Below are positions 23,778-35,600 of a stretch of DNA of 64,000 nt, piece by piece; the stretch's first letter is position 1, and each line of letters opens with the position of its first letter. The position numbers and the translations under genes were made by a program. The notes under the pieces are model-generated. The model saw nothing but the letters and a program-made list of their open reading frames with translations. It made no database searches and was not told where the DNA came from. The stretch lies in the NCBI GenBank assembly GCA_030248215.1, contig JASANG010000300.1:173501-237500 (forward strand), given 5' to 3'. Source of the DNA: Enoplolaimus lenunculus. Its lineage: Eukaryota; Nematoda; Enoplea; Enoplida; Thoracostomopsidae.

Positions 23778-24742
23778 CTGTCCTATCTGTCCCAACTGTC
23801 CCATCTGTCCAAACTATCCCATCTGTCCCAACTGTCCCATCTGTCCCAACTGTCCAATCTGTCCCATGTGTCCCAACTATCCTATTTGTCCCAACTGTCC
23901 CGTCTGTCTCATCTGTCCCAAGTGTCCCATCTGTCCCAACTGCCTCATCTGTTTCATCTGTCCCGCTGTCCCAACTGTCCCAACTGTCCCAACTGTCCCA
24001 ACTGTCCCATCTGTCACATCTGTCCCAACTGTCCCATCTGTCCCGCTGTCCCATCTGTCCCAACTGTCCCATCTGTCCCAACTGTCCCATCTGTCCCAAG
24101 TGTCCCATCTGTCCCAACTGTCCCATTTGTCCCAACTGTCCCAACTGTCCCATCTGTCCCAACTGTCCCATATGTCCCAACTGTCCCATGTGTGTCAACT
24201 GTCCCAACTGTCCCAACTGTCCCATCTGTCCCAACTGTCCCAACTGTCCCAACTGTCCCATCTGTCCCAACTGTCCCATTTGTCCCAACTGTCCCAACTG
24301 TCCCAACTGTCCCATCTGTCACATCTGTCCCAACTGTCCCATGTGTCCCAACTGTCCCAACTGTCCCATCTGTTTCATCTGTCCCAACTGTCCTATCTGT
24401 CCCATCTGTCCCAACTGTCCCATCTGTCCCAACTGTCCCATATGTCCCAACTGTCCCATGTGTCCCAACTGTCCCAACTGTCCCAACTGTCCCATCTGTC
24501 CCAACGGTCCCAACTGTCCGAACTGTCCCATCTGTCCCAACTGTCCCATTTGTCCCAACTGTCCCAACTGTCCCAACTGTCCCATCTGTCCCATCTGTCC
24601 CAACTGTCCCATGTGTCCCAACTGTCCCAACTGTCCCATCTGTTTCATCTGTCCCGCTGTCCCAACTGTCCCAACTGTCCCAACTGTCCCAATTGTCAAA
24701 TCTGTCCCAACTGTCCTATCTGTCCCATCTGTCCCATCTGTA
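23778..24742. repeat. 9-bp minisatellite (CTGTCCCAA/CTGTCCCAT)n with 270-bp higher-order repeat
   Basis: About 107 units of a 9-mer with CAA, CAT and other endings. A variant pattern starting CCCATTTGTCCCAACTG at 24275 returns at 24545, an offset of exactly 270 bp or 30 units, so blocks have been amplified as higher-order units. The period is a multiple of three and lacks stops, so it makes long open frames on both strands that are not genes. Confidence 0.92.
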
Positions 24743-26470
24743 CAGATGTCATTGCACCCAGCGCCTCTAAATTCTAGCAGAATTTAGGTGGATAATAGCT
24801 GGGATCACATTTTTGAGGGAATGTGTGAGCTTTCGGGCTGCACGGAAAATGTTAATGATAATATCTGGAGCGAGAGGATCCCGTGCAAGCTCACGCCAGC
24901 TAGCGGAGCTTTGACTCGGAAGATTCTGAGCCGTAATGGGCAGCCCTTGAAGTTTCGGAGCTCTGGAGGGTTGCTGCATGCTCATGTGCACAGGTCTGGA
25001 AATCGATATAACTCGTAGAAATGCACAGACTTTGTAAATCCGTTCCGGGTGAGCTGTGGGTGCTCCCATAGCTTAAAAAGGTTGAAAGCAATCGCGAATA
25101 ATTGGTATTGACTCATTTCAAGTCTAGTACGACTATTTTCGGGTCAGAAATCTAACTTATAAAATGTTTGAATTTTGTGAAATTCAATAATTGTCTGAAT
25201 TTGGCTCAATTCAGTTTCAATTATCGTAAAACTTAGTAATAGGGTTTAAAACCTGCTGAATTTTATAAAACGAGTCTAAAATCCCTAAATTCCGTCGGAA
25301 ATAATGTATTTTGGGTCCTGAAAACCTATACGATATATCAAAATGCAAGTGTCAAGATTACAGGCTAGCTAATAGTTAAATAATGTTGTGTATGGTTTTT
25401 GGCTTTGTCCGCGGATTGAGTATGGCGAAGTTGAGTAATATGGGGAAATTTGAATATATTATATATGTTTTTTGGTTGTTTTTATTCTATTTGTGAAAAT
25501 TTAGGTAGTTTGAAATAATTTTAGCAACAACCGGTTATGCAAAATAGCCGGGAATAAGATTTTTGAGAAAAGTGTTCTTGGATCTCAGCCGCTGCTAGTA
25601 GTAAGATAGTTTTGAGAAGAGTTTGTGATTCTTTTTTGTTTTCCCGCAATTTTGGTTGTACTTGCAGAAATAAGTATAATTGTAGTGAGGTCCACACTCT
25701 ATAATTTCGGAAATCGGCATGGCACATAGATTTAAGCAAGCACACCTCCCGCAGCTCCGGGTAGGTTGGTCATGGACTACGGGCCTTGACTGGTGCAATT
25801 GGACAGCGGCTGAGTCTCCTTTTTGGCAGGGCGTGACTCGGGACAATCCGCATGCTCGGCCACTTCCGTGCCCGTCGCATGAAATACCAGAAATTGTGGT
25901 AAGATTGCATTTTATTCTAACCTGGAGTTATATCTTGGCTTTGTATAAGTTAGTGTGCTCTTTGGAAAAGCTAGCCCTCTTACAGGTTAAAGCTTGGTCA
26001 AATTATTATGCGCGTAAATTTCAGTGCTGCCGTTAACTATTAATTAGTGCCAACTAAGTTAACTAAAAACAGATCATGCACTCAGACGGTTCAAAACCAA
26101 CATCCCCGTTAAACCCTCAAGCTGAGGCGTTTAAGCCGTCAACCTCCGGTTATCGGTGGACCGTTGGTCAGCCGACACCGGACATTCAATCAGAACTGGA
26201 TGCATTACAAGCTAAAAACCTAGCAGAGGATCAGGTAAATTATATCGGTAATGTTAAAGGTATATTAATCTGTTGCCCATAATTAATTTTTGTGAGTTAA
26301 GTATTTGTTTTCGTACTAATAAATTTTGGAGAGTATAGTGAGCTGCTATACTCAGGTGTTATTGTTTATTGTTTTCACCCCGCACAGGCCTAGGTGATCC
26401 ACCCGCATGGTGGGGACTCAGCTTAGTCTACCCTGCGATGCTTTCGCACCTTAAGTATTTTCTGTCTTAT
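24743..26470. other. Unexplained segment between two copies of the 9-bp minisatellite
   Basis: This 1.7-kb stretch is less AT-rich than its surroundings and lies between two arrays of the same 9-mer. It has short open frames with donor-like ends: 25719-25901 on + ending ATTGTG|GTAAGA, and 26076-26234 on + ending GATCAG|GTAAAT. None resembles a family I know. It may be a fragment of a transposon or of a host gene. Confidence 0.35.
26076..26234 (+). CDS. Possible isolated coding exon, unrecognised
   Basis: A frame of 53 codons starts MHSDGSKPTSPLNPQAEAFK and continues with STSGYRWTVGQPTPDIQSEL and QAKNLAEDQ. It closes at a good donor CAG|GTAAAT. Composition is coding-like (few hydrophobics, Ser/Pro/Thr-rich, acidic end). 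No following exon could be identified before the 9-bp minisatellite. It could be a remnant within a mobile element. I do not recognise the family. Confidence 0.22.
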
Positions 26471-26484
26471 TTCTTGTCCAATTG

Positions 26485-26680
26485 GTCCCAAGTGTCCCAT
26501 CTGTCCCAAGTGTCCCATCTGTCCCAACTGTTCCAACTGTCCAATCGGTCCCAAGTGTCCCATCTGTCCCAACTGTTCCAACTGTCCCAACTGTTCCAAC
26601 TGTCCCAACTGTCCCAACTGTCCCAACTATCCCATCTGTCCCACTGTCTCATCTGTCCCAACTGTCCCGCTGTCCCAATT
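26485..26680. repeat. Second array of the CTGTCCCAA 9-bp minisatellite
   Basis: About 21 units (AGTGTCCCATCTGTCCCAA type) with the same register and variants as the main array 1.7 kb upstream. A further partly tandem pattern (GGTACATTGCTGTCCCGAGA, GGTACATTTCTGTCCCGGGA) follows to about 26765. Confidence 0.88.
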
Positions 26681-26800
26681 ATATTTTTGGAATGTCCTCC
26701 TGGTACATTGCTGTCCCGAGAAAATGGGGCAGGTACTCCTGGTACATTTCTGTCCCGGGAAAATGAGACGGCCTTTAAAGTAATTGGCCCAGCGGCTCAT

Positions 26801-26972
26801 GCCCATATATAGAATAGGGCCGGATCGTTTTCCGGAGGAGCTATAATAGACACAGTTTAAGCTTTAGACTAATTTTTTTGCTTAGGCTCATCCGTACGCT
26901 TAGGCTCAGTCTTAGGCTTAGGCTTAGGAGTATGCTTATACTACTGTTTCGGCCCTGTTCTATAGATGGGCC
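26801..26972 (+). mobile_element. hAT-like MITE with internal TTAGGC array, copy 1
   Basis: Ends GCCCATATATAGAATAGGGC and GCCCTGTTCTATAGATGGGC form the TIR. Inside lies the family signature GTTTAAGCTTTAGACTAATT followed by CTTAGGCTTAGGCTTAGG. No clean target duplication is visible for this copy. Confidence 0.7.
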
Positions 26973-27189
26973 TCACCTCTTATTCGGGTCACTGCAGTAA
27001 ACATTTCTTCCAACCGCAGGAACACGATCGCTGGACAAAGGACAAACCATAAACACGAGGTTTTATGGGCGAACTGTGAAAGTCAAACGAAATATAGAAG
27101 TTTATAAAACTTTTATTGGCTGAGTGATTTTCAGTCTTTTTATCAAATTTCTGACAGAAAGCATAAGTATATTAACTTAAGCAGGCCTG

Positions 27190-27517
27190 CAGCCAGCTCA
27201 CCTTGCTAGAAAATGGGACTAAAAGTTTTTCAGGAGAGGCATACAAGGGTTTTCAATTGGTTTTCAGGAGAGGCATACAAGGGTTTTCAAGGGTTTTTCA
27301 GGAGAGGCATACACGGGTTTTCAATGGATTTTCACGAGAGGCATGCAAGGGTTTCCAATGGTTTTTCAGGAGAGGCATACACGGGTTTTCAATGGGTTTT
27401 CAGGAGAGGCATACAAGGGTTTTCAATGACTTTCAAGCAAGGTTGAAAAATTTTTAGGGGGGGAGGGCAAAATTTTTTTAGGGGCTCGGCCCCCCTGCCC
27501 CCTTGGCTACGGACCCA
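27190..27517. mobile_element. GTAGCCAG-family element with internal 34-bp minisatellite
   Basis: Left end CAGCCAGCTCACCTTGCT, right end GCCCCCTTGGCTACGG. About six tandem units of AGGAGAGGCATACAAGGG then TTTTCAATGG occupy 27226-27440. The unit before the right end, AAGCAAGGTTGAAAAATTTT, recurs in the copies at 33480, 58913 (inverted) and 61122. Confidence 0.65.
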
Positions 27518-27721
27518 AACTAAACATTGTGGATCTTGCATATATCGGAAAGAAAGGATCTACACCGATACCATTCACTGATATATTTTCACAAATCACA
27601 ATCCGTTTCGCAAATGTTTCTTTTAGCGTATTTTTAATATTTATTGATTTTTATTTACATTAGATATTACGTATATATGCATTGTCAACATTTAGTGAAA
27701 ACGTCGCATCCGTTCAAAGGC

Positions 27722-27905
27722 GATATTCTCAAATGTGTATAGCAACTATTATCAGTTCGTAATAGGTTTTCAAACTCGATAACTTTTGCAGTTATACTGA
27801 ATCAAAATAGTGGAGGAAATTCATATGCAAAAAATGGTGCTAAATTTTGAGCTTCAGCATTCACTGGTTCGAAAGTTACAAGACCTAACAGCAGCGATTA
27901 ATCTG
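27722..27905. repeat. Dispersed palindromic repeat (CTCAAATGTGTATAGCAAC)
   Basis: Starts GATATTCTCAAATGTGTATA and shares an inner GAAAGTTACAAGACCTAACA with inverted matches in the 16391-16660 repeat. Divergent; boundaries approximate. Confidence 0.4.
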
Positions 27906-28098
27906 CAGCTACAACACTACTGGAATCTTGTACGATTCATCTCACAAGCTTAAGCATAAGCTTATGCATAGGCCTACCAAAGGTTGATAATGCCTAGATT
28001 CAGGGTCAGATTTATGGGCAGATATTTACTTGATGCATGCGGCAGTACCTCAGTCGAAATCCACGATGCAGCTGTTATGTTACCTGTAGGGTGTAACC

Positions 28099-28315
28099 AC
28101 ACTGCAAAAAATGGTGAGTCAAATTGACTGTTTCCGAAATAGGCTATACGGGACTACACAAACTGAGTCAAATTCAACTCCGCCAGTCTCAAATTCGACT
28201 CATTTAGTCGCACTTTTGACTCTGGCAGAATCGAACTTGACTCACTTTGTTTTGTGTAGTCCCGTAGAGCTTATTTCGGAGCCAGTCAATTGGACGAACC
28301 ATTTTTTGTAGTGCA
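28099..28315. mobile_element. Palindromic MITE, GTCAAATTGAC family, copy 1
   Basis: Ends CACTGCAAAAAATGGTGAG and CCATTTTTTGTAGTGCAG are inverted. The body contains ACTACACAAACTGAGTCAAA and its complement, so the whole element can fold into one hairpin of about 215 bp. Copies 2 and 3 lie at 31192 and 31621. Confidence 0.75.
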
Positions 28316-28964
28316 GATATCCGTTTCCGTTTACGGTAAAAGTCGGTGTCCGTTTCCGTTAAAATCACGTATACTCGCAATTTTTCATTAATACAAAAAT
28401 GATGCAAATTGTACGACGAACATCAAATGGAAATAGCGAAATTCCCCCAAAATGTTAAAAAGTTCCGTGCGTCCGCCATTGTTTCTTCAAAATTTCAGAA
28501 CGCCAATTGAATATTTGCATACCACAGTTATGTTGGCAGAAAAATCACTGAAACTTTTATACTTCAATATCCGTTTTCTATTTCGGTTTTCGTTTTTATT
28601 TTGATCGCTATTTTTTCCGTTTGAGTTTCCGTTGTTTTGTACTATCCGTTTACACCCTAGTTATCTGTAATCGTATTTTTGATCTAATTTTCAACTTGAA
28701 TTTACAATGGTCAGTACCTGAAACTCACAAGTACAAATTTAAAAATGTAGTTTTTATTTGTCTCAGTTTATAGAACATCTTAAAGTCACAGCTGAATCGA
28801 CAAAAGATAACCAGAAACTTCAAGGTAACCAGAAACTTCAACAAGACCTGAACCAAAACATTAAACTTTGGCTTCTGATCAATTCAATCTACGACAAACC
28901 CGTTGATAATAAAAGTCAAGCATAATGCATTACTGCACCAAGCAGAGTTCCACCGTTGGCTCTC

Positions 28965-29220
28965 TACACTGTAAATTCCAATGAGTTGATTAATCAACTC
29001 AGCTAGCGAGTTGGTTATTTGTGAATTAATATCAGTAAACCTTAGTTCACTCTGAGTTGGGTTGATTTTCACTCTGAGTGGAGTTGACTATGGGTGAGTT
29101 GATTGATTAACTCAGAATGAATTGAATCAACACAAAATTTTGAGTTCTGATAGTCCTACCTCAGTCTGAGTGGTTCAACTCATTCTGAATTAACATCAAC
29201 TCACTGAAGTTTACAGTGTA
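28965..29220. mobile_element. Tc1/mariner-like palindromic MITE, copy a (TA-flanked)
   Basis: TA + CACTGTAAATTCCAATGAG ... GAAGTTTACAGTG + TA. The body consists of repeated GAGTTGATTAATCAACTC and CTGAGTTGG motifs and is palindromic throughout. The TA duplication suggests mobilisation by a Tc1/mariner transposase. Confidence 0.8.
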
Positions 29221-29343
29221 AAAAGAGGTTCATTTCCAAAACATTAATACGTTGACTAGCCGGGTTTCAACCGGAGCGAAATATTATTGCAACGAAATGT
29301 AAACCGAAGATAAAATTGAACAAAAAATTTTGTTCAAATTTCA

Positions 29344-29555
29344 GCCCAGCTAAAGATCAGAGCAGAACGTTTTTCTGTGGGACTGCAATAGAGTAAAGCT
29401 TAAAAAGCTTTAGGCTAATTATTTTTTGTTTAGGCTCCAGTCTTTTGGTTTACGAGTAGGTATAATCTCATTATTGCGCTTAGGAGTTATGCGTTAGGCT
29501 TATGCATAGAAAAATGCTTGCACAACTGTTATGGCCCTGATCTATACATTGGCCC
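29344..29555 (+). mobile_element. hAT-like MITE with decayed TTAGGC array, copy 2
   Basis: Left GCCCAGCTAAAGATCAGAGC, right GCCCTGATCTATACATTGGC. The internal array is reduced to scattered TTAGGC-like units (29400-29510). It lies in the 5' flank of NAGLU, about 110 bases before the ATG. Confidence 0.6.
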
Positions 29556-29663
29556 AAATTTTGAACCGAAATCGCACATCTGTTATCACTGTTTGCTGTT
29601 AGCCATGATGTTCTAAATTTTAGACAAATTAACAAAATTCTTAGCTCTGAATCAAAATAGAAA

Positions 29664-32600
29664 ATGTGCGTAATACCCTGCCTTGTTCAACTTACCATGA
29701 TTTACGCGTTGCTGATTTCATCGCTGAAGTCTTCTCCGTATCCACCGCTGGACGTCCTTATCCCGATGGCAAATTCGTCAGTTCAAACTCAAGCGGTTCG
29801 CGATTTGCTCGAACGGTCGCTTCCTAACAGCGTTGTTGAGCAATTTTCGTTGATCGTCAACGAATCGCTACGGACAACACTGTTTCAAGATGTTGTCACT
29901 TTGGTACGTTCTGTCAATACAAAGAATATATGTAATAGTTCAAGCCGTAATTCAGCCCAATTGTGAAATAAAATATATAATTCAGGCGACGACCTGACAA
30001 AGCTGGGCCAATGTAACGAACATGGGCGGGACAGTATTATAAAAATGTAAGCCTAAGCCTTAGCCTAAGCGTAACAATGAGTTTTAAGCCTAAGCCTAAG
30101 CCTAAGCCAAGCAAAAAAATTAGTCGAAAGCTTTAGCTTACTCTATTCTTAGTCCCACAGAAAAACATACCGTTCCTACTCTTTACATGGGCCAAAAGCT
30201 GTTACTTGAGTCCGTGAATATACTGCATTTGACGGCAGACAATTAACTACACAAATTAAATGTTGATGTACCTGTCATCGTAGTAATTTACAGATTCAGG
30301 TTTACTGTATTGACCCGAATAAGAGGGTGTCCCATTTTGAGTCCAAATCAATAGGAGTCCGCATCCATAATGAGAGTCCGTCAGCGGATAGAGACCCGCA
30401 ACCCTAAGAGTCGATAAATATCATTTATCCAAATTGTAGCGCATAAATGACTCTCGCACCAAATACAATTGAGTTTGAAACTTTAAGGCATGCTTAAGTT
30501 GTGAAAGTACATTCGTGTACAACCTTGCATTATCGCTAAAGGTTTCGATACAAGACTGATAAATGTTTAATTCAACGGATAGTTGCAACACCAAATTTAT
30601 ATCATTAACGAAGGGTGGCGGAGGGCGGGTTAAAAATATATGACAGTCCGTAACCGAATAACAGGGGGGTACCTATAGAGAGCTCAAATAAATATCAGCC
30701 CCCTCTTATTCGGATCACTACAGTATGGTTAGTCAGCCCTCGCTCTCGAATTGAAATCCAGGATACCGTCACTATCCCAGGAACAGATCTAATTATATCC
30801 GCAATATATTCTATCTCAAAATGCCGGTAGACCCCCAGAAACAAATCTCATTTGAATGGTATTTGTTAACAGTTATGTTGCCTCGGAACGAAATAGTAAA
30901 GGCTGTGTCCCAGACTAAGTCGCCGCATTTCCAATTTCAGAGTTCCGACCGGATCTCGACGACCGGAAACAAATCCCGAATCAAGGTAGCCGGAAGTAGT
31001 GGCGTTGCAGTTGCGTTTGGCATCAACTCGTATTTACGTCAATGTTGCAATGTCCATTTTTCGTGGGACGGAAATCAAACTGACGCATTACCGGAAACTC
31101 TGCCTCTGCTTGAGTCGTCGTTAAAATTTACTTCGGCTGCCAGGCAAGAGTTGAACGGTTTTGTTATCATCAATGTTTTGACGATTAATAGTACACCGCA
31201 AAAAAATAGTGAGTCAAATTGACTCTCGCCGAAATAGGCATTTCTGGACTACACAAACTGTGTCAAATTCGACTCCGTCACAGTCAAACGTGCGACTTAG
31301 TGAGTCGAATTTGACTCAGTTTGTGTAGTCACGTACAGTCTATTTCGGAGAGAGTCAATTTGACTCACCATTTTTTGAAGCGTAAATACGTTTTGACTGT
31401 AATTGTCGCCCGACAACTTGTAACCCGAATTTTCGTCGACTCGACAATTTGTCGCCCATCATTATGCTTAGGCTTAGGCTTATCCAACGATTATGCTTTG
31501 ATTTTTTTAAAAGACTTAGGGCACAGTTGCACGACACGTTGTCGGGCGACGAATTGTCGTAGATTCATATAGACCTATCGGTACAAACGGTGATATATGC
31601 TATATCCATTTGCAAATAAGGCTGCAAAAAATATAGTTTAAAATTGTTTCTGACTACACAAACTGAGCCAAAATTCGACTCCGCCAGAGTCAAATTAAGC
31701 TGAACGTGACTCTGTTGAAGTCAAATATTGACTCAGTTTGTGTAGTCAGGAAAAGCCTATTTCGAAAGTAGTCAATTTGATTCACCATTTTTGCAGTGTG
31801 AGACACTCCCTGTGTGGGCGGGCCGAAATTCGGACACTTTTATATTTTACAAAACTCGTTGCTTGATTACAGATTTCGATATTTTGGAAATATTTGCACT
31901 AATTCTTATTCGATGGTTTTTTGGAATTGGACCGACTGGGAGAAGCACATTGATTGGATGGCGCTCAACGGAATTAACCTCCCATTGGCTCTAACTGGTC
32001 AAGAATATGTTTGGCTCAAGGTCAATATATGGCTCATGCTAAAACCTGTTGTCATGTTTGAATTTGGAGCCAGGCTAGTCGCCCCAGTCACAATTCAAAA
32101 TCTTTCTGGCAACGGGAGCCATTGTGGTAGTGTAGAATCGTTAAGAATTAGCTATTTTTGCTTCTAGGGCTGCGCTATACTTAACGTCCGGCGGGTGACG
32201 GACGGTGCCTCACGTCAAGAAAAATATAGCGCAGCCCTAAAGAGAAAATAATTTAGTCATTCATTCCTGCGCCAGCCGGTATGATCCAAATTTCAGGGGA
32301 TGCAAAATAAATTTTCGAGTGATAATTTGGGGGGTGAAGGTAGAAGCTTATGCCAAGCAATTTTTTTGCCTCAGGCAAATTTATTTCTATATTAAGGGTA
32401 GGATATAGGGATATATAGCAAGTTAATATTGTGTATATTTTAAAACATTATTTTCTTGGCGAGGGCTTTTCAAGATATACGCCTTAAACTTGCTAATCCA
32501 TTAAGCTTACCTTACTATAGAAAATTGTATGCCGAATAATATTAGTTTTGATTCATGCATACTTTTTCTATAGTAAGCGTAGGCTTAATGGAAACATACC

Positions 32601-35600
32601 AAGTTTAAATGGTATATATTAACAAAACCCGTCAGCCACCAAAATAATGCTTTAAGCGATATATGTCCATGGATAGGCAAAACGTAAGGTTTGCAGCTTT
32701 CGAACCCACGACAACCGCACAACTATTTTTAGTTGATGGGATCATTCTATGGGCTCCTGTAAATATCAAGGGCGGGACGTTTTTCCGTGAAATTAGAATA
32801 GAGTAAACTTAAGCTTTAGACTAATTTTTTTTGCTTGGTTTAGGCTTAGACTTAGGATTAGGCATCGGAATGTGCTCATTCTTACGCTTAGGCTTAGGCT
32901 TAGGCTTAGGCTTAGGCTAAGGAATATGTTCATTCTTACGCTTCGGCTTAGACTTAGGCTTAGGCTTAGGAATATGCTTATAATGCTGTTCCGCCCCGGT
33001 TCTTTACATTGGCCAATTCTATGAATCACCAGCTTGTGATAGGTCTAGCAAAACCATTAAAGAAACTAAAATCAAACTTTAATAAAAAATTTGATTTTAG
33101 GTTTTCGCACAATTTGGACTGTCTTCCGATGAAATTATTTCCTATTTCACTGGACCACCTTTTTTAGCTTGGTGAGCAGACAACGGATACGGATGTTTAG
33201 TCTGAGGATTGGTTTACTTTTTTAAAATATACACTGAAATGTTTGTTGGTTACTTATAAATTTTTAAAAATTGTTCACACAGTTTATTATGTGCGTTGCT
33301 GAATATTTGGGCTTGCATATTCACTCTACTTAAGGTTCCCTTTGCGATTTGTTGTCCACGAGGTTTTTGGGAACATTTTCAGTTGGTCACACAAGTCTAC
33401 TCTGCGGTTCGAAACTTGAACTGAATGCAACTTCTGTGTTACAAAATTCTGGCGACGCCATTGGATCTATACGCACAGGACCGTAGCCAGCTCACTTTGC
33501 TATGGGATGCAAACATTTTTCAAGAGAGGCTAAACATTTTTCAGGAGGGGCAGAGCATTTTTCAGGAGGAACTAACCGTTTTTCAGGAGGAGCTATGCAT
33601 TTTTTGGGAGGGGCAAAACATTTTTCAGGAGGAATTAAACATTTTTCAGGAGGGGCTAAACATTTTTCAAGAGGGACTAAACATTTTTCATGAAAAGCTA
33701 AACATTTTTCAGGAGAGGCAAAACATTTTTCAGGAGAACTAAACATTTTTCAGGAGGAGCTAAACATTTTCAGGAGGGGCAAAACATTTTTCAGGAGGGG
33801 CTAATCATTTTTCAATAGGGACTGAACATTTTTCATGAAAGGCTAAACATTTTACAGGAGGGACTAAAGATTTTTCAGGAGGAGCTAAACATTTTTTGGG
33901 AGGGGCAAAACATTTTTCAGGAGGAATTAAACATTTTTCAGGAGGGGCTAAACATTTTTCAAGAGGGACTAAACATTTTTCATGAAAAGCTAAACATTTT
34001 TCAGGAGAGGCAAAACATTTTTCAGGAGAACTAAACATTTTTCAGGAGGAGCTAAACATTTTCAGGAGGGGCAAAACATTTTTCAGGAGGAATTAATCAT
34101 TTTTCAGGAGGGGCTAATCATTTTTCAAGAGGTACTAAACATTTTTAATGAAAAGCTAAACATTTTTCAGGAGGAACTAAACATTTTTCAGGAGGAGCTA
34201 AACGTTTTTCAGGAGGGGCATACCGGTGATTTCAATGGCTTACAAACAAGGTTGAACATTTTGTATGTGCCAAAATTCTTCCACTGGGGCTAAACCACCG
34301 TTGGCCCCCCTTCTGGCTACGATCCCGCACTTACATAATTTTGTCACGGTCTTCGCATTTTATTTCCACGTAACTTCTGTGGGAATTTCAAATTATCAGT
34401 TGCCGCAGTTCGCTTGTTTGAAAACCTATTATTGGTTAATACTGGCAAATGAAGTTATGCAAAATTTTTTAATTAGCGAAATTTAGAACGAAAAATACCT
34501 TTATTTAAAAACAGGAACCGGATGGGAAATCTAAAAGCGTTCGGAGGTCCGTTATCAGAGACGTGGATGGTCAAACAAGTCGCGCTTCAAATTCGCATTC
34601 TGCAACGACAAGTGTCACTCGGAATGGTTCCGGTTCTGCCTGGATTCGCCGGACACGTCCCGGATGCTATGGAAAAGTAAATTCGTTCTTTAAGTTTAAT
34701 GGCTTAAATTTAAGTTTTAACCTCTTCTGACGTAGAATATACGGCCCATGTTGGTATAGAACAGGGCCGGAACAGTAGTAGAAGCATATTCCTAAGCCTA
34801 AGCCTAAGCCTAAGCGTATAGATGAGCCTATTTCTATAAGCCTAAGCCTAAGCCTAAGCCGAAAAAAATTAGTCTAAAGCTTAAACTGACTCTATTATAG
34901 CCCCTCCGGAAAACGATCCGGCCCTGTTCTATACATAAGCCGAATATATTACGAGTAAGTTTAGCACAAACTATGCAAGCGAAATATATAATACACGGTA
35001 TCATGACTATTCGTCGCGTGTCGACCGATCACATATAATGCTAAATTGCATCTAGTCAACGATGATTCGTTGCTCATCATTTTGTTTAGGCTTAGGCTTA
35101 GGCTTAGGCTTTGGATTTTGTTTAGATTTATTCATACGCTTTGGGACACTGTTGGGCGATAAGTTGTCGGTCGACGAACTGTCGTTTATTCATAATAAGC
35201 AATACATAGTGCTTAACAGTTAATATCACGCGTAGACTCAGTATAGTATCTCAAGAAAACTTGACAGCGTTTGAGACAGAGTCCAGTGAGCCATGGTCGT
35301 AAGAGCATCCGCCCTTGGGACCGGCATTTGAGAAATCTACCTTGAAATTATAGAATACAAAATATTCATGCGAGAAAGGGTTAAGTGCTTATCTGGACAG
35401 CCAATAGGAGTCTATTTCCATAATTGCAGTAAGTCAATGGATAGGCCAATAATAGCAATTTATCCATAAACGTCAATTACCCTAATTAGATCGTGTAATT
35501 GCTTACTGAACCTTATTAAGTTCAGTTGAAAATTGAGTCATTACTCAAAGTGTACCTACGTTTGTGTAGCTGCACACTCCAAGTCATCGTAGAAAATGAT

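Larger units (their letters stand above)
22184..29663. other. Divergent intergenic region between SETDB1 and NAGLU
   Basis: It must contain the promoters of both divergent genes, but I could not identify core elements. It is dominated by microsatellite (22883-23081, 23736-23778), a TIR element (23082-23735), two 9-bp minisatellite arrays (23778-24742, 26485-26680), an unexplained 1.7-kb segment (24743-26470) and several MITEs. The stretch 22184-22880 shows nothing beyond a possible end of a dispersed repeat near 22600. Confidence 0.55.
31144..31872 (+). other. GC-AG intron 2 of NAGLU
   Basis: The exon end CTGCCAG is followed by GCAAGAG rather than GT. The acceptor is GATTACAG. Joining AG with A gives Arg, and the protein reads TSAARFRYFGNIC, aligned with the family's NRYRYYQNVC. 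The nearest GT alternative downstream adds residues not expected in the family. The intron holds two GTCAAATTGAC MITEs and a CGACAAC palindrome. Confidence 0.8.

Noticed and set aside
23497-24787. Open frames up to 416 codons on both strands (Cys-Pro-Asn/Ile, Gly-Gln-Leu and Val-Pro-Thr repeats)
   Set aside because: They arise from a stop-free 9-bp tandem repeat whose period is a multiple of three; all frames are open and no splice or start context supports translation.
33425-34260. CRISPR-like regularly spaced repeats
   Set aside because: Units are contiguous degenerate 21-bp repeats with no unique spacers, and the genome is eukaryotic.
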